A stretch of DNA of 64,000 bases from contig JABYQQ010000001.1 of assembly GCA_022605405.1 (NCBI GenBank), positions 4,712,001 through 4,776,000 of the forward strand, read 5' to 3'. Both the position numbers and the translations under genes were made by a program. Under the pieces are notes generated by a model. That model ran no database searches and was not told the DNA's origin. It was given only the letters and a program-made list of their open reading frames with translations. Positions 9,211-21,631 of the stretch are shown one piece after another. This DNA comes from Earliella scabrosa. Its lineage: Eukaryota > Basidiomycota > Agaricomycetes > Polyporales > Polyporaceae. Numbering within the stretch: position 1 is the first letter of the stretch; each line of letters starts with the position of its first letter.

Positions 9211-12200
9211 ATGGCCGACTATCTCACGACCGACCAGAACGGGCCGTCCCAGACGTTGCTTACCGAGGACAGGGTCTGTCCAGGATGCAAGAGATCCGTG
9301 GTGGACGAGAACGGAGGGGTTGTGGTCGCGTTTGGGTGAGTCCTCGCAGCATTCATCTACCACATAATCCCTTCTCTCCATTCCTCGCACGCGTCGATGT
9401 CCTGAACTCGATGCATGGACGGACCATCGTCTTTTGGCGCCCTTTCGGCTCTCCTTACAATTGGGCTCGCTGTGTCCTTCCTTTGGACGCTCGCTCGCCG
9501 CGCTGGAGGCACGGCTACGAGGCCAGAAGCTCCCATCTGACATTGGGCATCTGCTCGTTTGGCTCCTGCTGCACGGCTTGCCCCTCCGTCCGACATCTTC
9601 TGCACATCTTCCCCTTACTTCCCCTTCCCGGGAGCGCAACGAGCCCCCTTCTGTGCCTGTCTTCCCAGTCTGTGTCACTACAAGCAACGTTCGACCCTCC
9701 CATTCCTTGACTATCATCTCATCGCGCGGTGGTATCCCAGTCAAATGGAGCCAACTGGGCAGGGTACGCGCGACGCTCTTGGTCCGTCTTGAGCGCACAT
9801 GAATCCGTCTCAGTAGCCCTATCACGGCTGTAGGATGGCATGGCTAGCCCATTCTGACCAATGACACTGCGTTGCTGTTGGCCAGGAGGGACTGGTCATG
9901 TAATGTCACACGCGCGACGCCAATATCTTCACATCTGAGACGGTGCAGAGTCTCGGGAGTGACATGCAAGCGTCATGAACATGTCAGTGGCAAGCACTTG
10001 AGGTTGTCCAAGATCGCAGCAACGTGCTTGCACATTTTGCTCCGTTGCTGTAGCCTTGGTCGTGCAGGAGACGTCCTGACTGCGCCTTCATTAACAACCG
10101 TTTGCCCGTCTGCAGCATGCTGTGGCTCGCATTGGTTAGTCACTTGTGACATACGCTTGTCGTAGCCGTACAGCAGGTCGAAACACGCCACACAGGCGGT
10201 CAGCGTGCAGACCCCTTTGGCCAGCGGTTTCATCCACATTCTCATTCTTGTGGCGCGCTCTTGTACGGTTCCGGTAACCTACGTTCGCGCTTCGTCGTCG
10301 TTCATTCATCTGTCACTGCCCCTGCCTATCTATTGCCTGTACTCACCATGATCCCGTTCCCCAGACAATCCTTCTTCCACGTTGACTGCTTTAAGTGCGC
10401 GAAATGTGGAAACCAAGTAACGGCCGACACGAACCTCCTGCTTCTCTCCGACGGCTCCCCCATCTGTGCGGATTGCTCCTACAGCTGCAACGTCTGCAAA
10501 CAACCTATCCTTGACGAAGCCATCATGACTGGCGACGACTCCTATCATGCCCATTGTTTCAAGTGCAAGGTGTGCAAGAACCGGATCGACGAACTCGTCT
10601 TCGCGAAGACGAGCCAGGGCATCTACTGCATGAATTGCCACAATGAACGTGTTGCGCGGAGTCGGAGGCATCAAGCGCGGAAGCAAGAGAAGGAGCGTGC
10701 GGCACAGGCTGCAGCGAATAGTGGTAGGAGCGAGAGCGTGAATGGTAGGCAAGGGGACTCGCGAGATAGTCAAAATGGTCGGCCTTCGAATGCGGTGCGT
10801 CCCAGCAGTGTTGTGACATCTGGCATGCGAGATCTGACCTCCCCGCCACGCCATGTGCAGATCAACAACGAGCAGCGACCGACATCGCAGGCTAACTCGA
10901 CGGAGGCGTCGTCCCCAGACACGTCGCAGTATGGCGGCGGCCTTTCCCGTTCGAGCTCACATCGCGCCCCCAACTCGGTGGACAGCCACTCCTCGGGCCC
11001 TTCTTCAGCGGGGGCGAAGCGGGGCTCTATACTCACAGAGGCCCAGCATCGTCAACAGGAGCAAGCCGCCGCAACCCCGCCATCCTCGCAACTTCTGGGA
11101 TCGCCAGTGGAGCGGCCTTCCGTGCCATTGTCGAAACGACACTCAGGGATGTTCATCGGCCTCCCATCCTCCCCTTCCATAAACCGTGCGTCTTCGAACA
11201 ACGGCCGCCCGTCCACCGCTGGGAGCTCCGCCTCCAGCTCACCCATCGACCACTTCCGCTCTACCACATCCCCTGGGTCCCGGATGGAGACTCTTGCAGT
11301 GCCCACCTCTGGCGACAACTCCGCCCTCAACAAGCGGAAGAGTTTCGACGCTGGAATTCGCCCACTGAACGTGCTTCGCACTGTGGCAAGCAGCGCTTCC
11401 TTGAACATGAACAACGGTGCTCCCAAGGAGTTCAACCGCTCACTATCCAATGTCACACCTCCAATCAACACGAACGTACGTGGACGGGACTCGCCCCGAC
11501 CATATTCCCCTCTCCGTGATTACTTCGGGCCCGACGCTGGGGGACAAACCGATAGCGATCACCAGGATTCGCCCGTCTCCCCTGCGAACGGTCGTCAAGA
11601 GTATGACTCTCAACGCGCAGTCGCTGGACGTGCCCGTTCCGCTTCATCTAGCGCCTCCTTGACGATGGCGGAAGCAGGGTCCACACGTGGTGGTCAACGT
11701 CCACGGCCAACCCTCAATCTCGACCGCATGCCCACGCGCTCGAGCAGTCTCGCCATCCCCTCGTCGTTCGAGGCGCTCGAGGCTGAGTCACCCTCAAACT
11801 TCTACCTCGACAGGAGCCCCATTCGCAGTCCGGAGCACCGCCCTCCGAATCTCAATCTTAATGGAAGCGACTACCGCTCACAGTGGGACGAGTACCAGCG
11901 CGCGAGTCCAGAGCCCATACGTCACAGCGCGCTCTCTGGCGTCGAGTTCGAGCTCAAGCGCTCAGGCAGCGGGAGCGTGCCGCCGTCTCCTTCGCACTTT
12001 GTGGACGTCCCCCATGGCATCGAGAGCGGGACGGACACCGAGGCGGAATCCGAAGAGAACGAGGAACACGAGCGCTTCGATCGGCCTCCTTCGCTTCCGC
12101 CAAAGGAGCTCCCGCCGCGTCTTGTCAGCCGCCCGAACGACCTCCGGGTGGACGTCACCCAGCGCAGCTTCACCCCCTCGAACGCGGGCGAGAGCGAGGG

Positions 12201-14977
12201 CACGCCCGAGTCGTCGCCTGTCGAACGCACGTCGCACGCGACCTTCATCGCGCCCGCGCTGCCCCCGATCCGCATCTCGATGGGCGGCGCAGACTTCTCG
12301 GAGCTGATCAAGAACATGGGCGACGGCGACAGCAAGGGCGCGGACGGCAAGCTCAAGCTCGACCTGTCGCTCACCCCGCCCGACTCGGCGGGGATGCCGA
12401 CGACGCCCAAGAGCGACATCACCATCATCGGTTCCGCAGGCCACGGCATCGACGAGACCCCGATGAAGCGCGCGCAGTCGCAGGCTAGCACGGACAGGAG
12501 CGGCGCGACGAGCCCGTCGTCAACCTCGAGCGTGGACTACACGGACGGGAGCGGCTCGCGGCGGTCGAACGACCGGGAGCGCGGGCGATACGAGCCCGGG
12601 TCGCGCACAGACACACCGCCACTGCTTAGGAGACACAATAGAGTGGACTCAAACGCCACGCGCGGGCTGGCTGCCAATGGCGCAAACGGGGCGGCGCGCA
12701 TCACTGTCACTGCGCCGGGAGACGGCGTCGACGCGCTGCGGCGGAAGCTGCAGGAAGCGGTGGTCGGCGCGTCCGAGCGGGGGGCGACGCAGGTCACGCT
12801 CGACGCGAACTTTGTGCTGTCGGTCGTGAGCATGCTCGAGCAGCAGCAGAACGAGTACAACGACCTCCGGCGACACTTGGACGGCATGAAGGTGGGTTGC
12901 ATTGTCTTGCGTGTTGCTGTGCGTGTGGAGCGAAAGAGGGCGCGATGCTAATGCGGCGGTGGACAGCGCGCGAGCAAGCAGTACATGGACGGATTGACGG
13001 TTGCCCAGACGGAGTACGACCGCGAGCTAAAGGCAAGACGGGACGCCGAGGCGGAGGTGTCGCGGCTGCGGGTGCTGCTGTCTGGTCAGGCTGTTCGGCT
13101 GACAGCGATCACGGGAGACTCGAAACGCCAGGAGGCGCAGAAGCAGCTTGCGCGAGAACTCAGCGACCAGATGTCCTCTCTCGAACGCGACCTCTCCAAG
13201 CTCAAGGTCGAGCGCGACATGACCCTCGCCGAGGTCGAGCAGCTCTCTGCTTCGCGAAGGTGCGCATGCATTCGTGATTCTGGTATGACGTAGCGGCGGA
13301 CGCTCACGTTACGTGTGACAGCTCTCCTACTGCTGTTGACAGCGAGGAAGGAGGTGCTTCCCTCACCCGGGGCCTCTCGATGCGGTTCGACAACATCAAG
13401 AACCAGTACCAGCACGAGCTGATCCCCCTCAACGAGCAGCGGGAGGCGATCGTCCGCGAGATCGCCGAGCTCAAGGCGTCCCGTGATGCCATCCTCGAGG
13501 AGACGACGGTGCTCAACAAGCGCAACGAGGAGCTCGCACAGCTCAACTCCCAGTACCAGCGCCGCCTCGAGGCAGGCGCACAAGCCAAGGACGAGAACGT
13601 CCTTCAGGAGCGCCACACGAACTCGTTCGACCGCGCACGGTCGCCCCCGATGCTGAATGCGTCCACGACGACGCTCGCGCTCTCCGAGGAGTCGAGCGAC
13701 ACCAAGTTCATCAAGATCACGAAGCCGGATGTGCAGGACACGCCCGCACAGCAGGTCCGGGCGCGGTTCATCAAGTGGCCGGGCTCGAAGGCCCCGAAGG
13801 AGAACGTCGCGGTGATGAACATGAACGGCGCGGACCCGAACAAGCCCAAGTGGCGGACGGAACACGTCTTCCAGCAGATCAGCGTGCTCAGGGTGGCGCG
13901 GTGCGACCACTGCGGCGACAAGATGTGGGGATCGCAGCTCCGTTGCTCAAGTAAGTGTGTGGGCTGTGTGTAGCTCGTATGACGGTCGTCTGACATGCGT
14001 GGCGGTAGATTGCAACATCGCTGTGCACACGCGCTGCATCCACAGCGTGAACCTTGCGTGTCAGCAGCAGGCCGCGCCCCTTGGGGACGAGTCCCAGGCT
14101 CCTCTGGCTCCACTACGTGCGTCTCCCGTGTGTTGCGCTCTTAAGGCGTGTGTTGCTGACGTGTGGCGGTTGTAGCGCCATCTATGTTTGGTCGTGACTT
14201 GATTGAGCAGGTGCGCGCTGACTCGAGGGAAGACCACCGGATGGTCCCTGTGATTGTCGAGAAGTGTATCGATGCTGTCGAGAACATCGGTGTGTATCTC
14301 CAAGTTCGCCGAATGCCTGGTCTGAATGAATACTGACGTCTCCTTCCAGCACTCGACTATGAGGGCATCTACCGTAAGACTGGCGGCTCAGGCCAATCGA
14401 AGATGATCACTCAGCTCTTCGAGCGCGGCGACTACGGATCGTTCGACCTCCGGGACTCGGATCGCTTCAACGACATCTGCAGCGTCACATCCGTCCTGAA
14501 GTCTTACCTTCGTGGACTCCCAAATCCGCTGTTGACATTCGCACTGCACGACAAGTTCATCAACGCGACAACTATCCGAGATCCCAGTATGAAGACAAAC
14601 ACCATGAAGGATCTGGTCCGCGAGCTGCCTGCAGAGCATTACTACACTCTTAGAGCGTTGATGCTCCACCTCCACAAGTGAGTGTACTTGGCGTTTTCTG
14701 TGGCGATGCAGTGGCTAACATCTGTCCAGGATCTACGAGCGGAGCGAGATCAACCTGATGCACGCGAGGAATCTTGGCGTCGTCTTCGGACGTAAGTACC
14801 CAGGAGTCTTCCTCTACGATACATAATGCTGACATTGGGACTGCAGCGACACTGATGCGTTCACCTGATCCGAGCGCCGAGTTCAGCGACATGGCGGGCA
14901 AGGCCTTGTGTGTAGAATGGCTGGTCGAGAACGCGCCGCGCATCTTCGACGCACACCCGATCCAGCTGGACGACTGA
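9211..14977 (+). CDS. LIM-LIM-C1-RhoGAP protein (Rga-type Rho GTPase-activating protein)
   Basis: Nine exons, join(9211..9335, 10365..12891, 12967..13259, 13322..13950, 14009..14116, 14176..14289, 14350..14677, 14730..14791, 14847..14977), encode about 1438 residues. LIM1 starts with CPGC (residues 23-26) in exon 1 and continues FFHVDCFKCAKC in exon 2. LIM2 follows (CNVCKQPI, HAHCFKCKVC). A long Ser-rich disordered centre leads to a coiled coil (exons 2-4), a C1-type zinc finger (CDHC, CSNC, HTRC, about 1165-1211) and a RhoGAP domain with arginine finger GIYRKTGG, LKSYLRGLPNPLL and NLGVVFGPTLMR. Such proteins switch off Cdc42/Rho at growth sites. Oddities: intron 1 is 1,029 nt and cuts LIM1, and an in-frame ATG just upstream of exon 2 (10349) could start a form lacking the first CxxC. 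The exon 4 start is ambiguous (13322 or 13343, both in frame). Confidence 0.92.
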
Positions 14978-15707
14978 GCGCTGTCCTTCCATCTCTTTAT
15001 TCTCTATCTGTTCCTCTCACTCTCTCCACCGCCCACCCCCTGCATGCTGTTTCAGTGTGGTTGTAGCCCTGTAGAACACTCTCGCGCATCGTGTACCAAA
15101 AGTCCCCATCCTCTCGTTCCGCCGTCGTCATGTCTCTTGTTTACGTTTACCTGTTTATCTCTCATGATATCTGCCCGTGCCACCTTCCTTGTCGCCACGC
15201 ATCTCTTATTCCTTCGGTTCTTGGGCAGCGGAGCACCTTAAGTTTCCCGTTCGATCGCCGCGCTGCGCATTCTTATTATTGTTGCCACTACGACCACCTC
15301 CTGTAAACAGCACAGCTGCACTACTACCGCCCTCTCGCCACCTCCGCATTCGCCGCTTCGTTCCCGCCCCCCGCCACATCGGTATATAATGCACGAATCG
15401 CAGTCATCTATACCCACGAGCTTTTGTCGCTATGTATACCACCCTACGCCACCGACTCCGTACTATTAGTAAATACATACCATTCTCTCAGCACGCCCGA
15501 CCGCTCGAAGCCGTTGATACTTGTCAGCATGCAGACATTCGAAACATGCCAAGTAGGGAACCCGACAACAAGTTGATAAATATAGCAACAAAGCACGACG
15601 AGGAAGAGGAAGATGAGCGGGATGATGAGAAGCAATGCTGATGATATACAATGCGCGAGAGAAGAGGAGAGGATAGAAGGTCGGCGGATATGCTTGTGTG
15701 TTGCGAA
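14978..15707. other. intergenic between convergent RhoGAP and BTB genes
   Basis: The two genes converge here, so it should hold two 3' UTRs. The sequence is T/C-rich at 15,000-15,370 and then more A-rich. Short open frames on both strands show nothing recognisable. Confidence 0.5.
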
Positions 15708-17718
15708 TTACGCCTGCTCGCGAGAGCGCTTGCCCCTCGTATTGGACTCGCCATGCAGGCTGCAATAGAGGAAGTGGCGACGAGGGCCGGTCGTGGCGCT
15801 CCCAGCAACTGCAGCGACGCGCGTCCCGAGCGGAGCGGTGTCTGTCCCGCTTCCGCGCAGCCCGAGGGAGAACATGCGGTCGAACACTGCGGCGCCGGTA
15901 ATTAGCATGTGCATGAAAGACGGATAGAAGAAGGGGGGAAGGCGAGAAGGCGAGATAGGAGGCCAACACTCACGGGTCGCGACGAACGCCTTCGCGGTCG
16001 TTTGGCAACTGAGATGGGTGAGCGACAGCGGGGGGCTGACACCCTCGAGCGTGCGCAGGTAGCGGAAGACCATTGACGGTTGGCAGGGCCCTGTGCGGCG
16101 CGCGAGGGTGAAAAGGCGGTTGGGCGTGCGGTTAGCTCCTGATGTCGCGCCGCAGGGTGTCACCGGAGAGCGATGGAGACGGAGACGCACCGAATCGGAA
16201 GACGGCCTGGTAGGCCTGCTTCCACTTCTCTTCGAGAAGGCGCGCACAGGTCGCCGAGTCCGGACATGATTGGCACTGCACCAACGCAGCGAGGTGAGTT
16301 GTGCCTCTGGCAGTTGGGTACAAGACGTACGCATTGGTACTCCTTGGCTATTTGTACAAGGCCAAGCTTGAGGACGCGCTCAAGGAACCATGTTCGCCTG
16401 TCCGATATACTGTGAATCTCTGCCTGAGCAGGGAAAAGAACGCAACCATACCTCTTCTCCAACTTCAGAAGCGTTGCTTGGCTCAATGTGCCTAGTTCCT
16501 CCTCGGACCATCCACCAGGGTTATCGAGCACGAAGCGACTCGACTCGCGATAGAGCTCCTCTTCCTCAAAGAGTTCCGCGATACGCATAGCTTTGATAGG
16601 TCGTCCAGCCGCGTGCGTGAGGAGGAAGGTTAGGCACTCGTTCTGAAGCGCAGAAACATGCAGCTTGTGCGAGATGTTCATGAGGCCCTCGACATTATTC
16701 CAGGTGATCGTGCACACGAGACTTGAACCTCGAAGTTACTCTCTGTCAACGCTATGAGCAAGTTGCAAGACGACGCACTGTGGGTACACGAACTTGAGGA
16801 AGTCGTGGAAGGTGCTGGCCTGCACACTATGAGTGCGTGTTCACAGCCCCAAACACGTCGAGAGACCGAACCTTTTCTTCCTTGAGGACAATGATGGCAT
16901 CCGGACGCTTCTCCTTCTCCTGCGCCTGCCGTTTTGGTGCCCGCGAGGTTGGAGTGGATGGGGTGGAAGTCTTGCCGTCGACGTCTGGTGCTTTGGCCTT
17001 CCCTTTCCCGGAGGGGGTCGTCGGAGTGGTTGGACTTGTCTTCTCGAGCTTGTTCAAGCTATCCTCGCGCGCCTTCGCTTTGTCCTCCGAGCTCGCCTCG
17101 ATGTCACTCGTACCGTCGATGTCGAAGTCCAGGTCAAGCTCGTCCGGGTCCATGTCTGGGTCCATGGGTGCGAAGGTGATCTCGGAGTGGCTCTCCAGGG
17201 TGGGTTTGCCCCCGGGCACAGAGGGCGGCTGCGAGATAGTAATGACGGACGACACCGACTGCGGCCTCCCCGTCTCCTTCTCCGTTTCAGCCCAGCCGCC
17301 GCATAGAGCCGCCTGAAAGAAGGCAGAGGCAAAGTAGAGAACCTCCTTGTGCGCCCTGTGCAACACAATGCGATTCAATTCGGCGTTCGCAGGTGGAGGA
17401 CCGGACCGCAAGAATGGCATGGGGTGCGCACCAGAAGGTAGTGGACTCGACTATGATCTTGACATTGCCAGGAAACTTACTGGTGCGCGTGAAGGTCTCG
17501 TCTATCTCTATCGGATCGTCCATGTCGCCGTTCGTGCTGAGGGACGAGGCCATCTCGTCGGACTCGCACTCTTCGAGGTACCAGGAGGGCGAGCCGGCAG
17601 ACCTGAAGATCCCAGCAGCGGCAGCGTGAGTCTCTGTCGGCGAGCTGAGCGAGGCCGACGGATTGTGGGTGCTCTGACCCCTCGAGTTGCGGGCGATGAG
17701 TATATGCGGCGGATTCAT
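15708..17718 (-). CDS. BTB/POZ domain protein
   Basis: Eight exons, complement(17432..17718, 16872..17355, 16779..16819, 16452..16721, 16331..16397, 16191..16275, 15974..16090, 15708..15886), encode about 509 residues. The split BTB fold reads GNVKIIVESTTFWAHKEVLY, FASAFFQAAL, then after an acidic/Pro-Thr insert IVLKEEKASTFHDFLKFVYP and TITWNNVEGLMNISHKLHV. A helical part follows (MRIAELFEEEELYRESSRFV, WFLERVLKLGLVQIAKEYQC), then a CxxC...C segment (CCQSCPDSATC) and a conserved C-terminus. BTB proteins mediate protein-protein contact, often as cullin-3 adaptors; this fungal subfamily has no assigned role that I know. The 41 nt third exon is fixed by both flanking motifs. The start at MNPPHIL is the first ATG giving the acidic lead to the BTB fold. 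It diverges from the tRNA-Gln gene 120 bp away. Confidence 0.85.
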
Positions 17719-17837
17719 GGTCCCCTCCAGTCGTCGTACTCGACAGATTCCAAGCACCAATCCGTATCCCAAAGCCCATTAGTTCGTCTATCTGCGCAGT
17801 GCCTCTGATATCATGATAATAGCAAGACCCAATTGAC

Positions 17838-17917
17838 GGCGCTATAGTGTAGTGGTTATCACTTGGGATTCTGATCTCCATCTTCCCAAAACCCAGGTTC
17901 GAGCCCTGGTAGCGCCT
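17838..17917 (+). tRNA. tRNA-Gln (anticodon CTG) with short intron
   Basis: The ends GGCGCTA and TAGCGCC form a perfect 7 bp acceptor stem. The D arm AGTGTAGTGGTTATCACT matches fungal tRNA-Gln. The anticodon stem TGGGA/TCCCA encloses TTCTGA, giving anticodon CTG, followed by about 8 extra nt (a small intron after base 37) before the closing T. The T arm is CCAGG-TTCGAGC-CCTGG. It reads CAG codons. Confidence 0.93.
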
Positions 17918-18040
17918 GCATTTGTATGAACCCTACTTTTTGGTACCTCCCATTGAATCTTCTTTTGTACTCAGAACCTCCGACTGTCGTACACATTTAC
18001 AATATCCACGAGCCCTAGATGACATGTTTATACATCTGCG

Positions 18041-20495
18041 TTACATGAGTTCGTCAAGGGTCATATCGCCAACCCCAGTCGCTTCCGAGATGCTGGCGAG
18101 TGTCGGTCCCGGGGCAGCTCTCTGCCCAGACAGGCCTTGCATCGGATTTGAACCAGACACAGCCAGGTCGGACTCGGATGTCGAAGAGTGCACGCGTGCA
18201 ACTCTGGTGATGGTCGTCCGGGGTCGGACGTCCTGCGGTACCGCGACAGATTTGTACATCTCGAGCTCGGCGCGGAGCTCGTCGTTGTCCGCCAGTACCG
18301 CGTCTCTGTCGCGGGTCGAGAGCAACAGTTTCTATACGGTGCTCTATCAGTTCCACGCAAGGATACACAGGATCCCCAAGACTCACATGTTTCGTCTCGT
18401 GCAGTTCACGACGGATTCGGTCGACGTACACAATGCGTTGCGCGGGGTTGTTGTGGCCGAGAATCTCAGCGTTGAACTTGCTCAGACGCTGGGCCTCTTC
18501 TTCAGCCAGTGCGTTCTTCACGACGAGCGCGTCGACTTCCGCGAGCAGACCGTTGTAAGCCTCCACATACTTCTCCGCCTCGGCAAGGTCTGAGCTGAGC
18601 CTACGTAGCCGCCAGTCAGACGAAGTGGCGCTATTCAGGTGGAAGTACTCACTGCTCAACCTCCGCGCGCAGGAACTGCTCGGCCTGCTTGACCTGATGC
18701 AAGGACGCAGCCAATCGCCGGTTCGCCTCCTTCTCCTGAAGCGCGCTCTGCTCTGCCCGAGCGATCTCGGCACGAGTCTCTGCTTGGACGAGCTCTAGCT
18801 CCTTCTTGAGCGACTCTGCACGCACAGTCGACTCTGCCACAGATGCAGCCGACTCGGCGAGCATGTGTTGTGCTTCAGCTCGCTCCGCCTGGGCTTGGGC
18901 CAATGCTTCCGAGAGCTGGGTGCGAGTCATTTCGGCCTCCACGAGTTCCTTCTGGCGATCATCTAGCTGGACGCGGCACTCGGCAAGTTCTTTGTTCAGC
19001 ACAGAGCTGTGGAAGAGGAGGGCGTCCTTCTGCGAGCGGTCAAGGGCGTCCCAGAGGTCCAGGTCGGATGTAACGGTACGATAGATCTCGAGCTCAGCAG
19101 CTCGTTGCGCTTGGAGGACACCTGCGAACTGTAGTCCGAGGTCTTCGACCCCCTCAGCCACGCAAAGGGGTAAGTCATTGTAGGCTTGTCGAAGGACCAC
19201 GGCGTCCTGCTGAGCATCGTATAGCTGCGTGGTCAAGAGGGCATTCTGCTCCTTCACCTGACGGATGAGGTTCGCGAGTTCGACCACTTGAGCATCGCTG
19301 TTCCCCAGCTTCCGCTCGAGGCGATTGTTGCGCAACTGTAGCACGGTGAGTTCCTGTTTGACTCGCCGATGCTCCGTCAGGGAGATGCTTGTCGAGGCAA
19401 GCCGACCGTACTCCTCCGCGACACGGGCGAGGGAAGACCGGTGCTGCTCGAGCTGAGCGAGCAGCTCATCTTCTGCGTCTTCGGCACGAGTCTCGAGCTC
19501 TTCCAACGCGTCTCGAGCAGCTTGCGCCTCCATCTCGGCCGCCCGCAGGCGGCTCTCCGCGCTGTCAGCAGCGGCGCGCACTTCTTGTATACGTTCGTCC
19601 GTCTTCGCCTTCGCCTCCTGCAGCTTCGTCTCAACCGCCTCGCGCTTCCTCTTCTCCGCACCTAGTGTCTTCTCCAGCTCGGCGATCTTTCTGTCCCGCT
19701 CCTTGAGCTCCTCCTTCCGCCTAGCTTCGGCCTTGCGCACTTCAGCCGCGTCGCCCTGCTTCGCGGCGAGCTGCGTTCGCTCGTGCTCGCTCGTCCGGAG
19801 CTTCATGCGAAGCTCACGAAGTTCCGCCTGCTCGGCCGCGCTCGTCTTCTTGAGCTCTTGCACGCGCGCGTCTAGCGCATCGTTCTGTTTCTTCAGCTTG
19901 TCCGCACGCTCGGTCTGCTCCGCGGCGGTCCTTTGTGCGCGACTGAGCTCGAGTTTGAGCCGTTCCTGTTCCAAGTGGTGCTGGGATACTGGCCGTTGGG
20001 CTCGGATTCTCTAAGCAACGGAGTGGCACTCACAGCTTTCTTCTCTTCGACATGTACCCTCTCCAGTTCCTCCAGCTTACGTTGTAGGATAGCTAGCCTG
20101 TCTGTCGTAGTTGTGTTCGAGTTCCGAGTGGGTGGCCTGTTCTGGGTGTTCGTAGCATCCGTGTCGTATGCGCCAGGCCCTGTGTGCCTGGTTGATTTCT
20201 CTTCAGCGATGCATAGAGATGTACATACCAGGTACGTCGGAGGGCTGGTCCTTGTTGAAGCGGTTGGTCTTCTCCAAGAAAGCACCTCGCTTATACGCGT
20301 CATATTCAGGATCTAGTCATCCTCAGCGCATGATAATGCGAAAGAATTGCGAAGTCACGCCACCATGAGGGTTATATGCGCCGGGCCCCGGTATCTCTGA
20401 GCCTGTGAATGTGTAGATGGTTTAGCTGTCATCAGCGTTTGGGAGGAGAGATATGCACCTTTGGCAGAAGGGAAGCGCGAGCCTCGGGCAAACAT
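18041..20495 (-). CDS. coiled-coil protein with GPGAY / HMMR_N-like N-terminus
   Basis: Seven exons, complement(20459..20495, 20364..20402, 20229..20312, 20034..20179, 18653..19980, 18387..18600, 18041..18331), encode about 712 residues. The first three small exons give MFARGSRFPSAKGSEIPGPG, AYNPHDPEYDAYKRGAF and NKDQPSDVPGPGAYDTD. Two GPGAY motifs followed by basic-aromatic stretches resemble the STPGR/SHIPPO repeat and the N-terminus of animal HMMR (RHAMM), a spindle and centrosome protein. The remaining roughly 600 residues are nearly all heptad coiled coil rich in E, K, Q, R, A and L, ending in a Ser/Thr tail DDL-like (MTLDELM). A microtubule or spindle-pole role is inferred from architecture only. 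Each 49-56 nt intron is needed to keep the repeat in frame, which supports the start. Upstream at 20614-20638 lies a tandem MluI-like/E-box element. Confidence 0.8.
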
Positions 20496-20780
20496 GTCGT
20501 CAGAGTCTTGAATAGTCGTCAATCTGAGTGTATCGTCGAGCTCGAAGGCCCCGTCGGGCTACTCAATGATGTCGAACATACAAGAGAGCGCCAAACATGA
20601 CCACACAACTCGGTCGCGTCGCGTCACTGTCTCACGTGACCGAGACTCGCCACTGCTGCAGTGACTCTGAGCTTCGAGTTAAGCCGCGACCCGTGAGTAC
20701 TGCTTGCTCAGGCTGGGCTACACCGCCGCTACAGGAGTCTGCAGGTAACAGGTGAAGTATCGCCAGAACAGCTATACACT
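20496..20780. promoter_or_regulatory. promoter of coiled-coil gene with tandem MluI-like box and E-box
   Basis: TCGCGTCGCGTC at 20614-20625 is followed 7 bp later by CACGTG at 20633-20638, about 118-143 bp upstream of the minus-strand ATG at 20495. The same pairing appears upstream of F-box A and of the TPP1-like gene. CGCGTC repeats resemble MCB (ACGCGT) sites bound by Mbp1-type factors; CACGTG is the bHLH/Cbf1 site. Function is inferred from recurrence. The upstream MYND gene, also on the minus strand, ends at 20781. Confidence 0.4.
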
Positions 20781-21495
20781 CTAGTACACCAGCCTGGTTC
20801 TAAAATATGCGGACATGGTAGCAAGGTCCCCTTCGTATACGTCCATGAAGTGCCGCCGCCTCACGCCGCTATACTTCAGAACAACTACTGGACTGTACCA
20901 TGCTCTGTGTTGGAATGGACCCACTAAATGGCTCACAGCGCGATTCGACAACGGCACATCGTCAGCGGACCATGCGCAATACCACACACTCAATGGATAG
21001 CGCAACTGGGCCCCGTGTAGTCCAATCTCCAACACAATCTCCGTTGCAACGTTCGCAGACAGTATAGGGAAAAGCTCGGGGCACGGAGGTGTTAATTGGC
21101 CTGCCTCTACGGGCACATAATGGATCCGGGTGAGTGTCGCCTTCTCTACTGAGCATACTTTGGTCAAGCAACGATCATCTCTACATGCTGAGTTGACGCA
21201 CCTTCTGTAGGCCAGAGAACATAGCCTGCGACAGCAGAATGCTCTTCAGGCACGAAAGCGATTGTCCCTTCAACGGGGGTACACGATTCATGAGGGATGC
21301 AAAATTGGCGATGTCTTGCCCAATCCTACCGCGGGCTCTGGCTCAATCACCAGCAAGTTTGACTCGGACGAAGAACCAACCCACCATATCTATGTGCTCT
21401 TGCTGGCAATACCACGCGGAACGACACCGAGAGCACCACCTGTACGACAATGCACCGCAGTACGAACAAATCCGTGGATGAGCGATGGCAGACAT
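20781..21495 (-). CDS. small MYND zinc-finger protein
   Basis: Three exons, complement(21385..21495, 21202..21325, 20781..21148), encode 200 residues. The finger is at the N-terminus: CSYCG, CSRCRSAWYCQQEHI and, after the first intron, DWARHRQFC. It matches the MYND zinc-ligand pattern C-x2-C, C-x2-C, YC-x3-H and H-x3-C. The remaining part starts TPVEGTIAFVPEE and ends in a conserved-looking beta-rich domain (LPLSVWYCAWS-type stretch, WYSPVVVLKYSG, DVYEGDLATM). MYND fingers bind proline-rich peptides; this short form is a frequently duplicated basidiomycete family without known function. The 59 nt intron is decided by the finger: without it the last two zinc ligands are lost. It lies 136 bp downstream of F-box A on the same strand. 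Confidence 0.8.
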
Positions 21496-21631
21496 CGGAA
21501 TGGAACGAGAACGTTCGCATCTCGTATACATCGCCCAGGAAGGGGAGATAAGTACATGGGGAACAGAATAGAGGTCAAGTTATGTAAATACTACCACATC
21601 ATTACTACACCAACCCCACCTGGTGCATCAC

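Noticed and set aside
9872..10245. Possible nested gene in RhoGAP intron 1 (frames on both strands)
   Set aside because: Frames of about 90 codons with no homology and no splice partners. I keep the intron as a finding but do not call a gene.
11883..12491. Alternative frames of 160-206 codons inside RhoGAP exon 2
   Set aside because: GC-rich codon-position shadows of the true frame, which carries conserved blocks before and after.
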